From: Sceloporus undulatus
Lineage: Eukaryota > Chordata > Lepidosauria > Squamata > Phrynosomatidae
DNA length: 64,000 nucleotides
Assembly (NCBI RefSeq): GCF_019175285.1
Contig: NC_056528.1
Coordinates: 16,709,447-16,773,446 of the forward strand
Direction of reading: 5' to 3'
In this document: piece after piece, positions 1-12,307 of the stretch
How the letters are laid out: every line of letters starts with the position of its first letter
How positions within the stretch are numbered: the stretch's first letter is position 1
Notes under the pieces: generated by a model
What the model was told of the DNA's origin: nothing
What the model saw: only the letters and a program-made list of their open reading frames with translations
Databases searched by the model: none
Translations under genes and position numbers: made by a program

Positions 1-49
1 ACTTTTTTGGAACATTTTCAAACCGTGTATGCTTGAATCCGTTTATAAA
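1..49. mobile_element. Fragment of pogo/Tigger-like MITE, left of gap
   Basis: These bases repeat almost exactly at 302-350, near the right end of the full element at 150-377. They therefore look like the right part of another copy, or the same copy duplicated by the assembler. The gap cuts it off. Confidence 0.6.
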
Positions 50-149
50 NNNNNNNNNNNNNNNNNNNNNNNNNNNNNNNNNNNNNNNNNNNNNNNNNNN
101 NNNNNNNNNNNNNNNNNNNNNNNNNNNNNNNNNNNNNNNNNNNNNNNNN
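50..149. other. Assembly gap (100 N)
   Basis: Exactly 100 N. This is the conventional length for a gap of unknown size, so the true distance is not known. Reading frames that cross it are not real. Confidence 0.99.
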
Positions 150-377
150 AGTGGACCCTTGTTATACGCTGGTGTTTGGTTCCAAGATCCCCTGTGTATA
201 ACAAAATCCGTGTATGCTCAAGTCCAATTAAATATAATGGCAGAGCAAAACGGTGTCCCTTATAAAAAATGGAAAATCAAGGTTTGATCATTGAAATTTA
301 TACTTTTTTGGAACATTTTCAAACCGTGTATGCTTGAATCCGTGTATAACAAATCCGTGTATAAGAAGGGCTGACTG
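150..377. mobile_element. pogo/Tigger-like MITE
   Basis: A short element with inverted ends (AGTGGACCCTTGTTATAC at left, GTATAAGAAGGGCTGACTG at right) and the internal repeated phrase 'AATCCGTGTAT'. It has no coding capacity. The end type resembles non-autonomous Tc1/mariner-pogo (Tigger) elements. A diverged relative lies at 28270-28391. Confidence 0.65.
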
Positions 378-1317
378 TATATAGCGCTTCCTCTCTGCTT
401 AAATTGATATTTATCTCCTCTTCTTTTGTTTTTAATCTAATATAGTTTTCATTATCAGCTTTGCAGACGTAACAGGATTGATTTTTTAAAACTGTATTTA
501 AGAGACCAGAAAAGCAATCCTAAAGTGGCACTGAAAGTCTGTAGTTGAAGAACTGCACATACAATTTTCAAGTCAATCTAACTGAAAATTTTTCAATGGG
601 TTCTAGCTAACTTTAGGTTTGTTTAACATTTCTTCTTAAGAATTATAAATTGCAGGTGTTTTAAAGTCAACACAGGAACTAAACCTGGGAACATTTTCAT
701 TAGAAGGTTACTGAAATGTTCACTTAAGAAGGTGAATTTGCAAGAAGTATTTGTTTTCACTGCGTCTCACCATATATTTTAAAAACTAAATCTATGTTGC
801 CCTTTTCCTATTTAGAAGGAAAAAACATTCAAGCTGTTATGTAAATGTACCAACACATTTCTGATTGACTTATACACTGCTCCTTTAAAAAGGAGCAAAG
901 TGTCAGCCAGCACCACTGCAGTGTATGTGAAAAGCAGCTGTCTCATTACATAACCCAATTTGCAAAGAGTTCAAAACTTCCCTGTAAAATGTTCCATTCA
1001 AAATCACTCAAGGCATCTGGGATCTAAAAATGAATTTATGTTTAGGGCCTCCTCTACACTTACAAATTATGCCCAACTATTACAGGAAAACAGGGGGAAA
1101 CATTTTTTAAACTTTCCATAAATAAGGCAACTATACAATCCGCTAGTGGCTTTGTCCCTTAGGCTTAGGAGCAATCTCACCTTTCACAGTCAGAGACTGC
1201 CAAACTGCATCTGTCTCATTACATATCCTCCTTCCTTTGTGCTACCACTATAGAGAAAAACCTAGGCCATGGTCCCACTATGATTTAAAGCAAATTGCTG
1301 TTTGGGTTGTATGACCG

Positions 1318-1850
1318 TCATTCCCATTTGAAACTGGTTCCGATCCTACTGTGATTGGTTTCAACTGCGATGAAGCGAGACAAACACAAAAAACCACACT
1401 CTCTCCTGACACTGGTTCTTTGGTGTTTCTTTTGAAAAGAATTGATTCCGGAGTGTGTTCAACAAGTGGGAATGATGGATCCGAATCGTAGCATTCTGGA
1501 GGGATCCCCTGCGAATTTGGACGGAGGACTGTAATTGCAAAACCAATGAATCGAATGTTCTAACAACTTATATATATAGAATATGTATGTATGTATGTAT
1601 GTATGTAGTTCCCAAGCCGAGCTGCCCAGGCTGTTGTTTACATCACTTATGATGCACAGATGATTGACATGCATTTTGAAGCAGCGCAAACTAGTGGGGA
1701 TGACAATTGTGCCAAAAAAAGAAGCGATTACAAGGGGATAATGAAAAGACCCACTTTTATAGTGGGAACGACGGACCTTTTGGAACTGATTTACCAACAC
1801 GGAACGAAGGCAACTTGCAAACCGGTTTTAATGTAAGTGGGAATGAGCCC
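1318..1850. mobile_element. Candidate non-autonomous DNA element with inverted ends
   Basis: The left end reads CATTCCCATTTGAAACTGG. The right end, reverse-complemented, reads CATTCCCACTTACATTAAAA followed by CCGGTT. The inside is richer in CpG than the surroundings and contains further GTGGGAA(T/C)GA motifs. Family unknown; the match between the ends is imperfect. Confidence 0.35.
1582..1606. repeat. (ATGT)n microsatellite
   Basis: About six uninterrupted ATGT units inside the candidate element at 1318-1850. Confidence 0.95.
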
Positions 1851-4250
1851 ATAGGTTTCTTTACTTCAGGGGTGGGAATCATGTGGCCCTGCAGATATTG
1901 TGGGACTATAACTTCCAGTATTCATCAACACTGGCTATGTATGATGGCTAGAGATGATGTGACTTGCAGTCCAACAACATCAGGAAAGATGAATGATTCC
2001 CACTCCCTGCTTTAATACTGAAAGAAAGGGAAGCGAGAGAAAGAGCGTAGGCAAGTGGACTGGGTAATTTCCAGAATTTCTGAAACAGTTTGTAGAATAT
2101 ACAGTTTTTAAAATCCCACCTTTGGGGGGAAAATTTAGGAAAAGCTGAAACATATGCAAGATTCATTCTCAAATCAAATGTAAACTTAATTTACTAAATT
2201 TGCTAAATTATATTAGCAAATTAATATGGCAAACTATATTAAAATGTCGTAATGTATAACTAGCATATAAAACCTGACTATTTGGCATAGCTATGCAATT
2301 TTAAACTATTAAAAAACTTTGTTTTACAGAAGCAAAACTATATCCCATACTGAAGAGAGTGCTGCGAAGTGCCACATCCTGTGCTATGTATCTGTATCTT
2401 AGTTTTTGTCATATGAGAAGTTGGGGAGGAAGGAATGCTAAGAAACCACAAATTGGTAATAAAACAACAAAGTCCATTATTTGACAGAAACCAACTTATA
2501 CATTCACAATCTTAAGGATGAGGCTGGCAACATATTTGGATATTTGAGTAAACTCAGCCCTGAAAATATTTAACTCTTCAATAGTGTATTATCATCCCAA
2601 GCAAAGAAGGCCCGCTGTATATTTCTCTCATGAACATGGCAGCATGCACTAGCTGCAGAAATGCATCTTGGGTCTGAGTATTGTATGCCTTTGCAGCATA
2701 CAGAGGAATTATTGTTCTCTGCCTCTGCAGACGGATCTATACACTACTTCATGCTACTCAGTTCCTTGCATTCTGAGTAAGTAAAAATTTGCCTTTAAAA
2801 GCATTTCACTCATTCCAAGAAAGAAAACTATTTCATCTGAAGGTTTCTTTCCCGATGCTCTCCATAGTTTCCAATTTTTATACTAGAAAAAAGAGAAAAT
2901 GTTCTTTTTTTGTCTCCCCGACTTAGACATTCACATTTCTAAATGTGCAACTTGCTTAATCTGAGATCTATTACAGAGTGTAAGCAAGATTATTACATAT
3001 TGGAAAGAGCAATACATGTCAACGTTGACTAATTCTCCATTTCCTTTCAATGAATGCAGAATAATAGTGGTCACATCTTTACACATTTTTAGCAGGGAAC
3101 AATTGTGGTACCAGCCATCCAATCCTGGCTTTCCATTGCTTTTCTTGTTATCTTATAAGGTCATAGAAATGATATCATAAGCCACCTCAGTTATCCAAAA
3201 CAAAACAGAATGATTAATATAAATATTTAAGTAGTCCCATGTTCAACACACTGGGCTGCCAAAACCACTTCCTCAGTCTTACAGCAAGTAGCTTGTATTT
3301 CTAGTGAGCTAGGCTATGTCTATACAAATTAATCGAATTAGGAGCTGACAGAAACAAATTAGGGGAAGACTCTAATAAATGTGGATCAAGGATCTTCACA
3401 CAAATGCTTGACCATGTAAACGATAACAGTTTTAAATTTTAAGCTGGTGAGACATGCAACAGTCCCGACTGTACTTTATCAATCCTTTTTGAAACAAATT
3501 CTAAAGCAATGATATGTGCTACTCTGGTTGCAAAAATCAGATGTATTAAGCAGCTGGTGGGCTGAAATACATGGTCAGTGTGCTCCAGATGGCTCCAGGG
3601 ACTGCAAAGTTTGACACGCCTGCCAGTTCACTTTCTTATTTTGAAAGGAAAAAAAATGCCTTAGTATCTGCAAACATACGGCATTCATTAATGTTCGTAA
3701 AACATCCAACACTTTCCTTTGTCTCTTGGAATGCCTGCACATTTAGCACTGGATAAAAGTTCCATCAGAAAAGGTCAAGCATCAGGCTGAAGACTGCTCA
3801 CTCCGAGCTATCCTTAAACTTCGTGGCATTCGCACAGTGAGGAAAAGCAGTGAGTGGCTCTCAACCAAGAAATTACAACATTGCTATTCCTTTTCCTAGA
3901 GCCAAATGATAGGTTGCCTTTGCCATGTGTTAACAGTTCTTTGGGTGGAAAGTCAGTGCTGGGTTTGAGCTCCAATTTCTCAAAATCAAAGTTCATGCCC
4001 TCTTCCATCAGTATATTGTGTTTCGCTCCCCACAATGATTTGAAAAAAGAAAGCTAAGATCACAGTGATTGTTTTCACCTCAGCACATGAGTAAACATGT
4101 GTATGTCTCAAAAGATTAGAATTTTACTTTATGTCTCAACTCATCCAGACAAACCAGTTTCATGATGTCCCTGATCAAACTTGCCTTACTGACTGCAAGT
4201 GGCTGCGTAACATAGTTAAGACAAAGGATAATGCTAACATACATTTGGTC

Positions 4251-4581
4251 TACAGGCTGAGTCTCTTTTAGCCCAAATTCTTGGGGCCAGAAGTATTTTA
4301 GATTTCATTTTGGGGTGGGGAATGCCTCTATTTCCATATACATACCCAATGAGATCTCTTGAGAGACTGGACCCAAACCTAAACACAAAATTCATTTATA
4401 TGCCATAGCTTGAAGGTAATTTTATAAAGTATTTTAAATAACTTTATGCATGAAACTAAGTTTGCGTACACTGAACCATCAGAAAACAAAGCTGCCATTA
4501 TCTCAGCCACTGATGAGAAAAGTTTTGGGTTTTGGAATATTTCAGATTTTGGCATTCTGGATAAGGGACACTCAACCTGCA
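4251..4581. mobile_element. Tigger-type MITE (MER44-like)
   Basis: It starts with CAGGCTGAGTCTC after a TA and ends with GGGACACTCAACCTG. The interior (CTTGGGGCCAGAAG, AAATTCATTTAT, TGAACCATCAGAAA) resembles the mammalian elements that begin CAGTTGAGTATCCC and that I associate with Tigger7/MER44. It is non-coding; two short open frames inside are chance. Confidence 0.6.
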
Positions 4582-5469
4582 TATATCACAAGTGCTTTAT
4601 ATGGCATAGTATAAATTCAGTCGTTAGTCCAAAATATAGTAGATCCTCTGAGTCAATGGAATTTGAGTAGGTATGAAACCAGTGTGTGTAGTGGTCTGCA
4701 TGGTAAGAAAACGTCCATGAACATCATCAGAAACTCATACCAGAGTTTTAAAACAACTTCAGGAACACTGAAAGGCTTAACATTAATCCAGTAAAAATGC
4801 AGCATATGATAACGATTATTAGGAGCAATACATATTTAGACCATCTTGAGGTTAACTCATCAAAACCCAAGTCTGGCAAAGGCCACATGCTGAAAAGTAA
4901 CGTTTTTTATTTTTTATTTGACAACATAAATCTTTAAAGAGACAGCCGGGAAAAGGCTGCTAGCAACATCACCAGCTGAATCTATCTGCTCCTAAGACAC
5001 ATGGCACGTGCGATGTGTTCAAGTACAGATGTAAGCAATTATATATCAGGGCTCTGACTGCATTCACCAGACATTTAACAAAATTAGTCACTTCTTATAT
5101 TCACTAGAGAGTAAGACAGCTATATATTACACCATTTGCCAAGACGAGAATTTTCCTTGCCTCCTGCCAATCTTTAACTCAGCATCTATATGTCTTCTTT
5201 AGAAGGCCTATGTTTTCAACTACTTTTGACCTCTAAAAGGATAGGTTGTTTTCAACTAAATGCAGTTATCTGAGTGGCCCTCTGCAATCACACACATGAG
5301 CTCTGCATCTGTACAGAGCTTATTTCAGGAAGCTTTGCATCTTCTGATAGCTGCCAAAAAGAACTAGTTACATAGAAACAGAAGCAAAACAAGAACAGAT
5401 GCTCAGTGGCACCTGCAGCAGTGAAGGAGGCATAGTTATGTAACTGTAGAGGGGCACCAAAAAGAACTA

Positions 5470-5804
5470 CAGTAGTCCCTCCATATTTGCTAGAGTTAGG
5501 GGAACAAGATCCCCGTGAATATGGAAAAACCGCAAATAACAAAAACACTATTTTTACCTGAGAAGACACCTCTCTAGGAATCTCTAGGTCCTCCAGTGCA
5601 ACTCTGTGGTCAATGTCCAACATACACTGACCGTAGAATGGCACTGGAGTAGCTACAAATGGTTTTTCAGTGCAACTTTTAGTTAAAGTTGACCACAGAG
5701 TTGCACTGGAGGACCTAGACAGTCCTAAAGAGAACATAATAATGAAATTCATGAATAATCAAATCTGCAAATATCAAAGCCGCAAATATAGAGGGATGAT
5801 TGTA
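5470..5804. mobile_element. Tigger-like MITE with internal inverted arms
   Basis: The ends CAGTAGTCCCTCCATATTTG and CAAATATAGAGGGATGATTG are inverted copies flanked by TA. The interior has a second inverted pair built on 'GGTCCTCCAGTGCAACTCTG' (near 5590 and 5695). A related copy is at 21228-21584. Confidence 0.7.
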
Positions 5805-6123
5805 GTTACAGAAGTGAGGCCTCTGAGCAGAATCATGTATGGGTAGAGAAGCAAGCTTTCTTAACCTCAGTCCTTAGTATTAGAGTATGTGCACAGAGGA
5901 CATTTGGATTATCAGCTTGGGAAAACATGCTAAACAATCTTGTTACAGGTGTCCCAATGTGTGGAGATGGCACATTTACAGTGTAAACAACACAAGGTAT
6001 AGTTAGGAGCCTATAATAAAAATTATTATTAATTCCCCCTGAAATATACATAAAGTTGCCCAGCTGGTCATTTTTAAGCATCCAACGCTTATATAGAACC
6101 ACATTTAATATAATGGCACATAC

Positions 6124-6174
6124 CTCTGGCTGTATAGCTTTAAATACTGGCATATCCATCAGTGTAATCTGACT
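6124..6174 (-). CDS. RALGPS1: RALGPS1 coding exon (start of RasGEF domain)
   Basis: A 51-bp exon encoding 17 codons, SQITLMDMPVFKAIQPE. It differs from human RALGPS1 (SQITLMDIPVFKAIQPE) at one residue. Acceptor CTTTTCTTCCAG and donor GAG|GTATGT bound it, both in phase 0. RalGPS1 is a cytoplasmic/membrane guanine-nucleotide exchange factor that loads GTP on RalA/RalB. It has an N-terminal CDC25-homology (RasGEF) domain, a PxxP segment and a C-terminal PH domain. This exon is the beginning of the catalytic domain. It joins in frame after the exon at 8663-8770 (…TPEEFA|SQIT…), exactly as in human. The remainder of the catalytic domain, and the PH domain, are outside the window. Confidence 0.95.
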
Positions 6175-8662
6175 CTGGAAGAAAAGTAAAGAAAAAGAAC
6201 AATTCCCCATTTAGAAACAATGGATACTGAATCAGTTGAAGGTATTTAAGCTCAAGATAGAAACTATGAATGGTACCCAAGTAAGATGAACAGAGTCTTC
6301 AAGAAAGCTGACAGTACATACAAATCAAAAGGTAGTTGTGATGAAGTAAACTACTCAACTCAGTTCTGTTGCAATGACTTTTGAAACAGTAAAAACATGT
6401 TTTAAGTGAAATACTTAAGCTAACCCTCCATAAAAGGCATCAATCATTTTTTTTAAAGATGGCTGTAGAGTCTACTAGCAAGCCTAGAACTATGCTTCTT
6501 CAAATGTTCACCTATGAACTCTGAAGATCACTTGAAGAACCACAGTTACAGATCAGCAAATGGTTGTTCTTATTCATGGTCTCAGTGTAACTCACACATA
6601 TGAGAGTCTGAAAATATAGGAGTTGGTAGAGCTCACCTTGAAGAGCACGATGGGTGTATGTCACATAAGGATAAAAGACAACATCACTCTGTGAAAAGAG
6701 ACATCCTTGTGTGACCTGATGCCTAGTATTCACCAGGTGGTTAGCTTTGCTTATTATCATGATCACATTTATCTGACTCAGAGTTGAATAAGACCTCCTC
6801 ATCCAATGCTAAATCCTCTGTGGTAAAATGCACATTCAGGGACAAGCCAGGAGACTGTAGTTACGCATGCTGTCAAAGGGCCACTATCCCAGCTAAGGTC
6901 TTTGCTTTGCAGTTGACAAGGTGGTGAGCCATATTAATCTGCTGAAAACCTAAGCAGTGCATTTCACTTGTCCAAATAGGTCTTTCTGATCATATGTTAA
7001 GTATTCTCAAGATATGAATAATATTCTTCCAGAGATACTGCTGACAGGCCCTCAAACAAATCTAATATTTTGGTATGAACAGTGAGGCAGCTGCAGTTGA
7101 GCAAAAACTCCTTATGCCCTCTTTACTATTTGGAGTGAAATATACCTAGTTCTGGGACTTGTCTCTTCTCACATCACTATAATAAAGCTGGATGTGGGGT
7201 GCTTAAAGAGAAAACTATAGGTCTTGACTTTGAAGAGGTACAGTGATCCATTTGTCTGGAAGTAGAAGAATTCAAGATGGGTGTTTGCCACAACCTACGT
7301 ATTATGTGCAATAACAATAGTAAAACTGGTATTACAACTGGAGCGGCTGTTTGTGTCTGCAACCTTTTTAATATAGGAATGGTAACTTCCTTTTCAGGCT
7401 TTTAAGATTTCACATTTCAGAGCTGGGAGCAAATGAACGAGGGAAGATGAGTGAGAGCCAAGACGTAGTTTTGGTCTCACAGCAAAACCAATGAGGAATC
7501 TGAAGCACAGTCATGGCTCATTTCTTCTGTGATTAATGGGGAAAAAAGTTAGATTTGGAGTCTTCATCCTTCATCTTTCTTTTCATGTGCAGGCTTTGTC
7601 ACTATAGTAACAACTGTCGAAACAGTTGATAATAGCTGTGACATCAACAGTAGTGCAAGTTGTGACAGTAGCACAAGGTTTGCCAATCTCTCAAGTATGG
7701 CAGAAAGTGAAGGCCTGATGATGCTGATGTTTGTAATACAACATATGTTTTTAAAGGAAGGTTAATAAAAGTATCACATGCTGAATGGACTTGAGTCATG
7801 GCTGCTGAGGTTAAGACTGTAGTGACAGTGTGGTGGAAACTGTAGAATGACAATGGACAGATGGGAGCAAAGAATGGGCCACATCTGTTCAGCCTGGAAC
7901 TGTGGCAGAACTGCACTTGAAGATATGAAATCAACTCTCCCAGCCTTGTCCTTGCTGTCACAAGCACCTCTACTTTCTAAGTTCCCTACAAAGTGTTCAG
8001 AAAGAGGGGGATAACATGGGAATGATAGGAAAGCAGAGAATAATCTCATACCACCATCAATATGGAGGGTAATGTTCTGAGCAACCTTCAGGACTAGTAG
8101 CATGCCTTCATACAAATAAAAAAGTGGTTAAAGGAGATATCTAATCTCTGTTTTGCCTCTAAATGGGCATCTATCTACAGCACCTCTTCAGAAAAGTTAC
8201 ATTAGTCCAGGTGCATACAACCTAAGATGGTTAATGAAGATCTAAAGACCAGAGCAGATTGGTCCATGGAAACAGGGGAGGGTATTGCATAAATGGATGT
8301 TGCCAGAAGAAACTTCAACTATATCAACTATCTCCTACTAAATTATTTACAGAATTAAAAAAGAAGAAGAGAATAGTGAAGCAAGACATAGAAATAATGA
8401 ATACAGATAGAATTCTAGAACACTGTTAACTAATCAGTGAACAAAAAGGTACTGAGCTACAATGGGATTGGCATATGCCTTGAAGTACCATACACTGTAT
8501 TTTGTTTCTACCAAAATACAATGTCTCCGCTCTAAAATGTTATTCACTCTGTGAAGGCACAGGAAAAATTCATAAGTTATACAGAAAGCACAAATAAGAA
8601 CTTGTTTCTTATAATGATGCTAATATTTTCCCCTTATGTATAAAATCAGCAACTCTACTCAC
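6175..8662 (-). other. RALGPS1: RALGPS1 intron
   Basis: A GT-AG intron between two recognised coding exons. I see no repeat that I can name and no additional exon. Short open frames on the minus strand (for example 7644-7967 and 7774-8115) do not resemble known proteins. Confidence 0.85.
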
Positions 8663-8770
8663 TGCAAACTCCTCCGGAGTTACTTTCAATACATCAAATA
8701 CAACTGCATCATAGCTTTTATGGGCATAATCTGAACTTTGTCCTTCCAGAGAGTCAGAACTGCTACTACC
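8663..8770 (-). CDS. RALGPS1: RALGPS1 coding exon
   Basis: A 108-bp exon of 36 codons that begins [20 protein letters not shown] and ends VTPEEFA. It matches human RALGPS1 residues of the segment just before the RasGEF domain, with conservative changes (human …GQSCDYASKSY…). The acceptor CTTTCCACAG and donor GCA|GTGAGT are canonical, phase 0 on both sides. It links the start-codon exon (9255-9311) to the 51-bp exon (6124-6174). Confidence 0.95.
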
Positions 8771-8879
8771 CTGTGGAAAGAGGAGAAAGCAGGGTTACTT
8801 GGAAACAGAATTTAGTTGCAAGTCAGCTAAAGCTTACATCTACTAATGTAAGGGTGCAACACATTTACTATTTCACTGT

Positions 8880-9100
8880 AGCCTTGGTAGTGCAGTGGTT
8901 AAATGCTGGTACCACAGCCAAAACATTGTGAGTTCAATCCTGCAGGTCTCCAGGTTGACTCAGCCTTACACCCTTCCATAAGTTGGTAAAATTAGTACTC
9001 AACTTCTTGGGAGCAATTGGCTAACACATTGTAAACCCTTAGAGAGTGCTCAGTACTATAAACTGGTATAGAAATCTAAGTGTTATTGCTGCTATTCCTC
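8880..9100 (+). mobile_element. tRNA-derived SINE with L2-like tail
   Basis: The head GGTAGTGCAGTGGTTAAATG and the box-B-like GAGTTCAATCC are tRNA-like pol III promoter parts. The 3' part (GTAAACCCTTAGAGAGTG, CTGGTATAGAAATCTAAG) is the tail seen in reptile L2-mobilised SINEs. It lies in the RALGPS1 intron, antisense to that gene. A reverse fragment of the same tail is at 19315-19375. Confidence 0.75.
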
Positions 9101-9254
9101 AGCACAATTCCCCTGGGTAGCATCTTGAGCATTTTCTTTGTGTCACATTGCTTCCATCTTTCTAAGCCCACAATGAAACAGCCTGTAGGAATGTGAAATG
9201 AACTGCAACTGCTGTTGCTAGAGGTGTAACAAAACAGAAACAAAGAATGGGTAC

Positions 9255-9311
9255 CTCTGGAGTGGCGGAGGTCACTGTCACGTTGGCCATGAGGCCATTC
9301 CTTTTATACAT
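9255..9311 (-). CDS. RALGPS1: RALGPS1 first coding exon (start codon)
   Basis: ATG at 9309-9311 opens 19 codons, MYKRNGLMANVTVTSATPE, aligned with human MYKRNGLMASVLVTSATPQ. The donor GAG|GTACCC follows in phase 0. The 5' boundary of the exon is probably 9375: a good acceptor (TTTGCATTGCAG) ends there on the minus strand, giving 64 bases of 5' UTR in this exon. The promoter is therefore in an upstream non-coding exon, most likely the CpG island at about 27 kb. The second ATG (codon 8) is also conserved in human. Confidence 0.93.
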
Positions 9312-11029
9312 ACTCTCCTTAGGATGCAGGAAACTTCAGCTCAGCCACCAGTGGTGACACAATAACGGAGAACTGCTGCAATGCAAATACATTTTATGAG
9401 AAACGGATTTAAGGGAGGTCACGAGTGTGGAACACAAACATTATTGTCGAAGAGAGATGGAGAAAGTAAGTTGTAAAGCGTAACATGCACCATTTTGAAA
9501 TGTGCTCATACTTTATAGTCAATCCATGTTGGAAATATAGATATACTGACCTATAAAATTAAACACAGCTTGAGTCCTAAATAATTTAGAGACCACCTGC
9601 TTTTCTATGTTTCATTTCATTCCCCAGGACTTACTAAGCACATTCTTTTACCTTCATTGGTTCACTTCTGAATTACTAGGATATGTAGGGGGGGCGCTGT
9701 TCAATAACTATTTCCCTTCATTGGTTACAATTTTCTGCAAGCAATGCTTTATTCCTCTGAACTGGCTCATATTAAGTTGGTGTTTAATATAGTCTTGCTT
9801 TTTTGGTTATTCCAGAACATAGTTGCTTCTGGAGAAGGAAAATCTAAAAATACTGGCTATACCTGAACCCTTAACAAATGTTCACTTGGTTCTCAGTGAA
9901 ATCTATGGGTACCCAAGACAAATATTTATGATCATATCATAAAACACTCTAGAGACAACAACAAAAGATGATACCAATTGTTGAAGAAAAACAAGCTGAA
10001 TAATATGAGCCCCATGCTACTCACAGATCACTATGTATTTCAATGCAACCTTAGTGTGCACAAGTTGTAAATAATGTTGGCTCCTTCAACCTCCTTCAGT
10101 GCTCAAAGTCATAGATTTCATGAGTTATGACCAAAACATCAGTCAACCTTCTCTACTTGCCCCGATTCTTCATAAAAGAGATCTCAGATTTACAGGACTC
10201 GTTGTTTCTGAGCCTATTTATACCTCTGAAAGCAACACATTTCATATTGAAGTCCGAGCTAGTGGAGAGGTTATGTTTTTGCTCAAAAAATTAGCACCAG
10301 AAATTAGGCCAAGGAAAAAACTTAGCATCATATCAAGCATCCTCTATTTTCTTAGATCCTTGTTTTAACCACAGTAAACAGAGCCCAACCTTTGACATGG
10401 TTAATAAAGCCTCTCTTACTGACACAGCACTCCCCACTTTTGGGCTTTGCAGATAAGATGCTCCTCACTAATGTCCATGTTGCAACAAATGTCTCAGTCC
10501 TGAGAAATGCCAGGAATTCTCTGCACATTTGCTACAGCTGCTGCAGTCGGGATGCCAACAGCATCTGTTCATAAATCCATTTAGTCTAGCCAGTGACAAA
10601 AAATCAATTAATTTATGAATAGCAACTCTTGGCTAGCACTTCAAATGGATACAAATAAAAAAAGAAACGGGAGAGGGGCAAAATATCCTTTCTTCACGAA
10701 ATCTAAGTATCTTTTCCATTGGGCTGGCCGCAGTTAATGTTGACCTCTTTGTTTGCATGGGAGAAGGAGAAAAGGGATAAACAAGAACACTTTCATCATA
10801 TCTGTTGTTAAGCTGGAAGCTATTTTTTCATGGAACGTTATCACAAAATGAACTAAATAAGGAATGGCCTAGCTTCTGTGAAAAAACATTAGCTTGCTTC
10901 TTCTTCCCAACTGCTGGTTTTATTCCATAAGAAGATACTGGCAAGAGTGTACCTTTGCAAAAATACCTGAAAATATCAGAGTAGTGTTTCTGTTATCACA
11001 TATTCACACACATTTCCCACCCCCCCGTT

Positions 11030-11200
11030 GAATTTGGAAATTCGCGTATATTCAAGCCCCATAACTTTGAATGGCCACATGCTCTTGCGTGTGGCCATGT
11101 GTGTGTGTCATGGGTGCATGCACCATTAATTTTAATGGAGGTCACCCCTCTGTGAATAATCAAAACTGCATATCTCAAGTCCATGAAGATGGAGGGTGAT
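11030..11200. mobile_element. Diverged Tigger-like MITE fragment
   Basis: It shares phrases with the element at 57855-58047: TATATTCAAGCCCCATA, TTTTAATGGAGGTCACCCCT, AATAATCAAAACTGCA. It has an internal ATGGCCACATGC / GTGTGGCCATGT pair. The ends are worn. Confidence 0.5.
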
Positions 11201-11224
11201 AGTAATCTCATATATGAAAGTAAA

Positions 11225-11430
11225 GAGCCAGCATGGTAAAGTTTTATGAGTGTCAGACTATGAGTTAAAATTACCATTCAGCCATGGAAACCAATGGGTC
11301 TGTGGGCCAGTGACACTCTCTCATTCTCAAAGGAAGGCAAAAGCAAAGCCCTATGAACGAATCTTGCCAAGGAAACCCTCCGATAGGTTTGCCTTAGGGT
11401 CACCATATGTTGGAAACTGAAGGAATACAC
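11225..11430 (+). mobile_element. Sauria/ACA-type SINE
   Basis: The head GAGCCAGCATGGTAAAG is followed by CAGCCATGGAAACC, the conserved AGTGACACTCTCTCATTCTC, and a BovB-like tail (TAGGGTCACCATATGTTGGA). Diverged but nearly full length. Confidence 0.8.
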
Positions 11431-12160
11431 CAAATACAACCACGCCACCCACGAAAGCACTGTAGCAAATGAGATAGTGAAGGAGAAGTACATAAAAATA
11501 TGGCATTCGTATCAGATCCACTAACTATTCCCTCATCTCTCTTCTGTTGGCCTCCTGGCTGCGTTTGGTGTGTGAGTACTCAAATAATACTCTGATGAAA
11601 GGAAAAGAAAATTCCATATGTGACCTTGTGTCTAGTCCAGCTTGAGTTCTGGCTTTCAGTGATAAAAATAAACCAATGAAATGATAGAAGAAAGCATCGC
11701 TGAAAACTTAATGAATGTACCATTTGTAAAATAACCATCATGATTTTCCCTAGTACTCAGCAAACTGTTTCAAAGAAAAAGATCAAAATAGATCCAAAAC
11801 TCCTTAAAAAAACCAAAACACCCTAGCAATGCTAAAACACATGCGCCGCAAATTCTTATAGGCAATCAGCTGGGTTTTCTTTGCGCAAAGGTCTGAAATT
11901 TTCCTCTCCAGAACAGAATTCATTGGTAAAGATAAGATAACATGAAAACAGATTTAAATGCACAATTGACTCAATAACCACTGTATTGGGCAAGGAGGGG
12001 TGCTAATCTTTAATAGCATATTTCTGATTGTAATAGAACGTAGTTCCATGTAGGTGAAAGGATCCTTAAGAAACTAGACAGAACACTTTTAGCAAATAAG
12101 ACATTCTATATTTAAAGTGAATATCTACTAATAACTATGCAAGACCTGAATACTCTAAAG

Positions 12161-12290
12161 CAGTGTATTCTCAAATTCTGGTCCTCCAGGTGTTTGGGAC
12201 TTCAGCTCCCAGAAGCTTCAGCCATCATGGCCAATGGTCTGGGATTCTGGGTGCTGGAGTCCCAAACACCTGGAATGCCAGAGTTTGGCA
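12161..12290. mobile_element. Palindromic MITE ('GGACTTCAGCTCCCAGAA' family)
   Basis: The two halves are inverted copies: GGTGTTTGGGACTTCAGC and the GCTGGAGTCCCAAACACC complement. Members recur at 12393, 25800, 32321, 35851 and, diverged, 58718. Non-coding; the family name is unknown to me. Confidence 0.75.
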
Positions 12291-12307
12291 TTCCTAAGGG
12301 AATCAGA

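Larger units (their letters stand above)
378..6123 (-). other. RALGPS1: RALGPS1 intron downstream of the 51-bp exon (partial)
   Basis: On the minus strand this follows the donor GAG|GTATGT at 6123. The next expected RALGPS1 exon (human ELASCGWSKKEKHS...) was searched for by eye in reverse complement and not found, so the intron probably runs past position 1. Apart from the MITEs listed separately, this stretch is A/T-rich unique-looking sequence. It contains a small perfect hairpin (TGCTCCTTT / AAAGGAGCA) near 879-898. Confidence 0.7.

Noticed and set aside
4446-4670. 74-codon plus-strand frame
   Set aside because: Mostly inside the Tigger-type MITE at 4251-4581; non-coding element sequence.
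1-6123. Next RALGPS1 exon (human ELASCGWSKKEKHSLAPN)
   Set aside because: I looked for its reverse complement by eye and found no match. It is probably beyond position 1.
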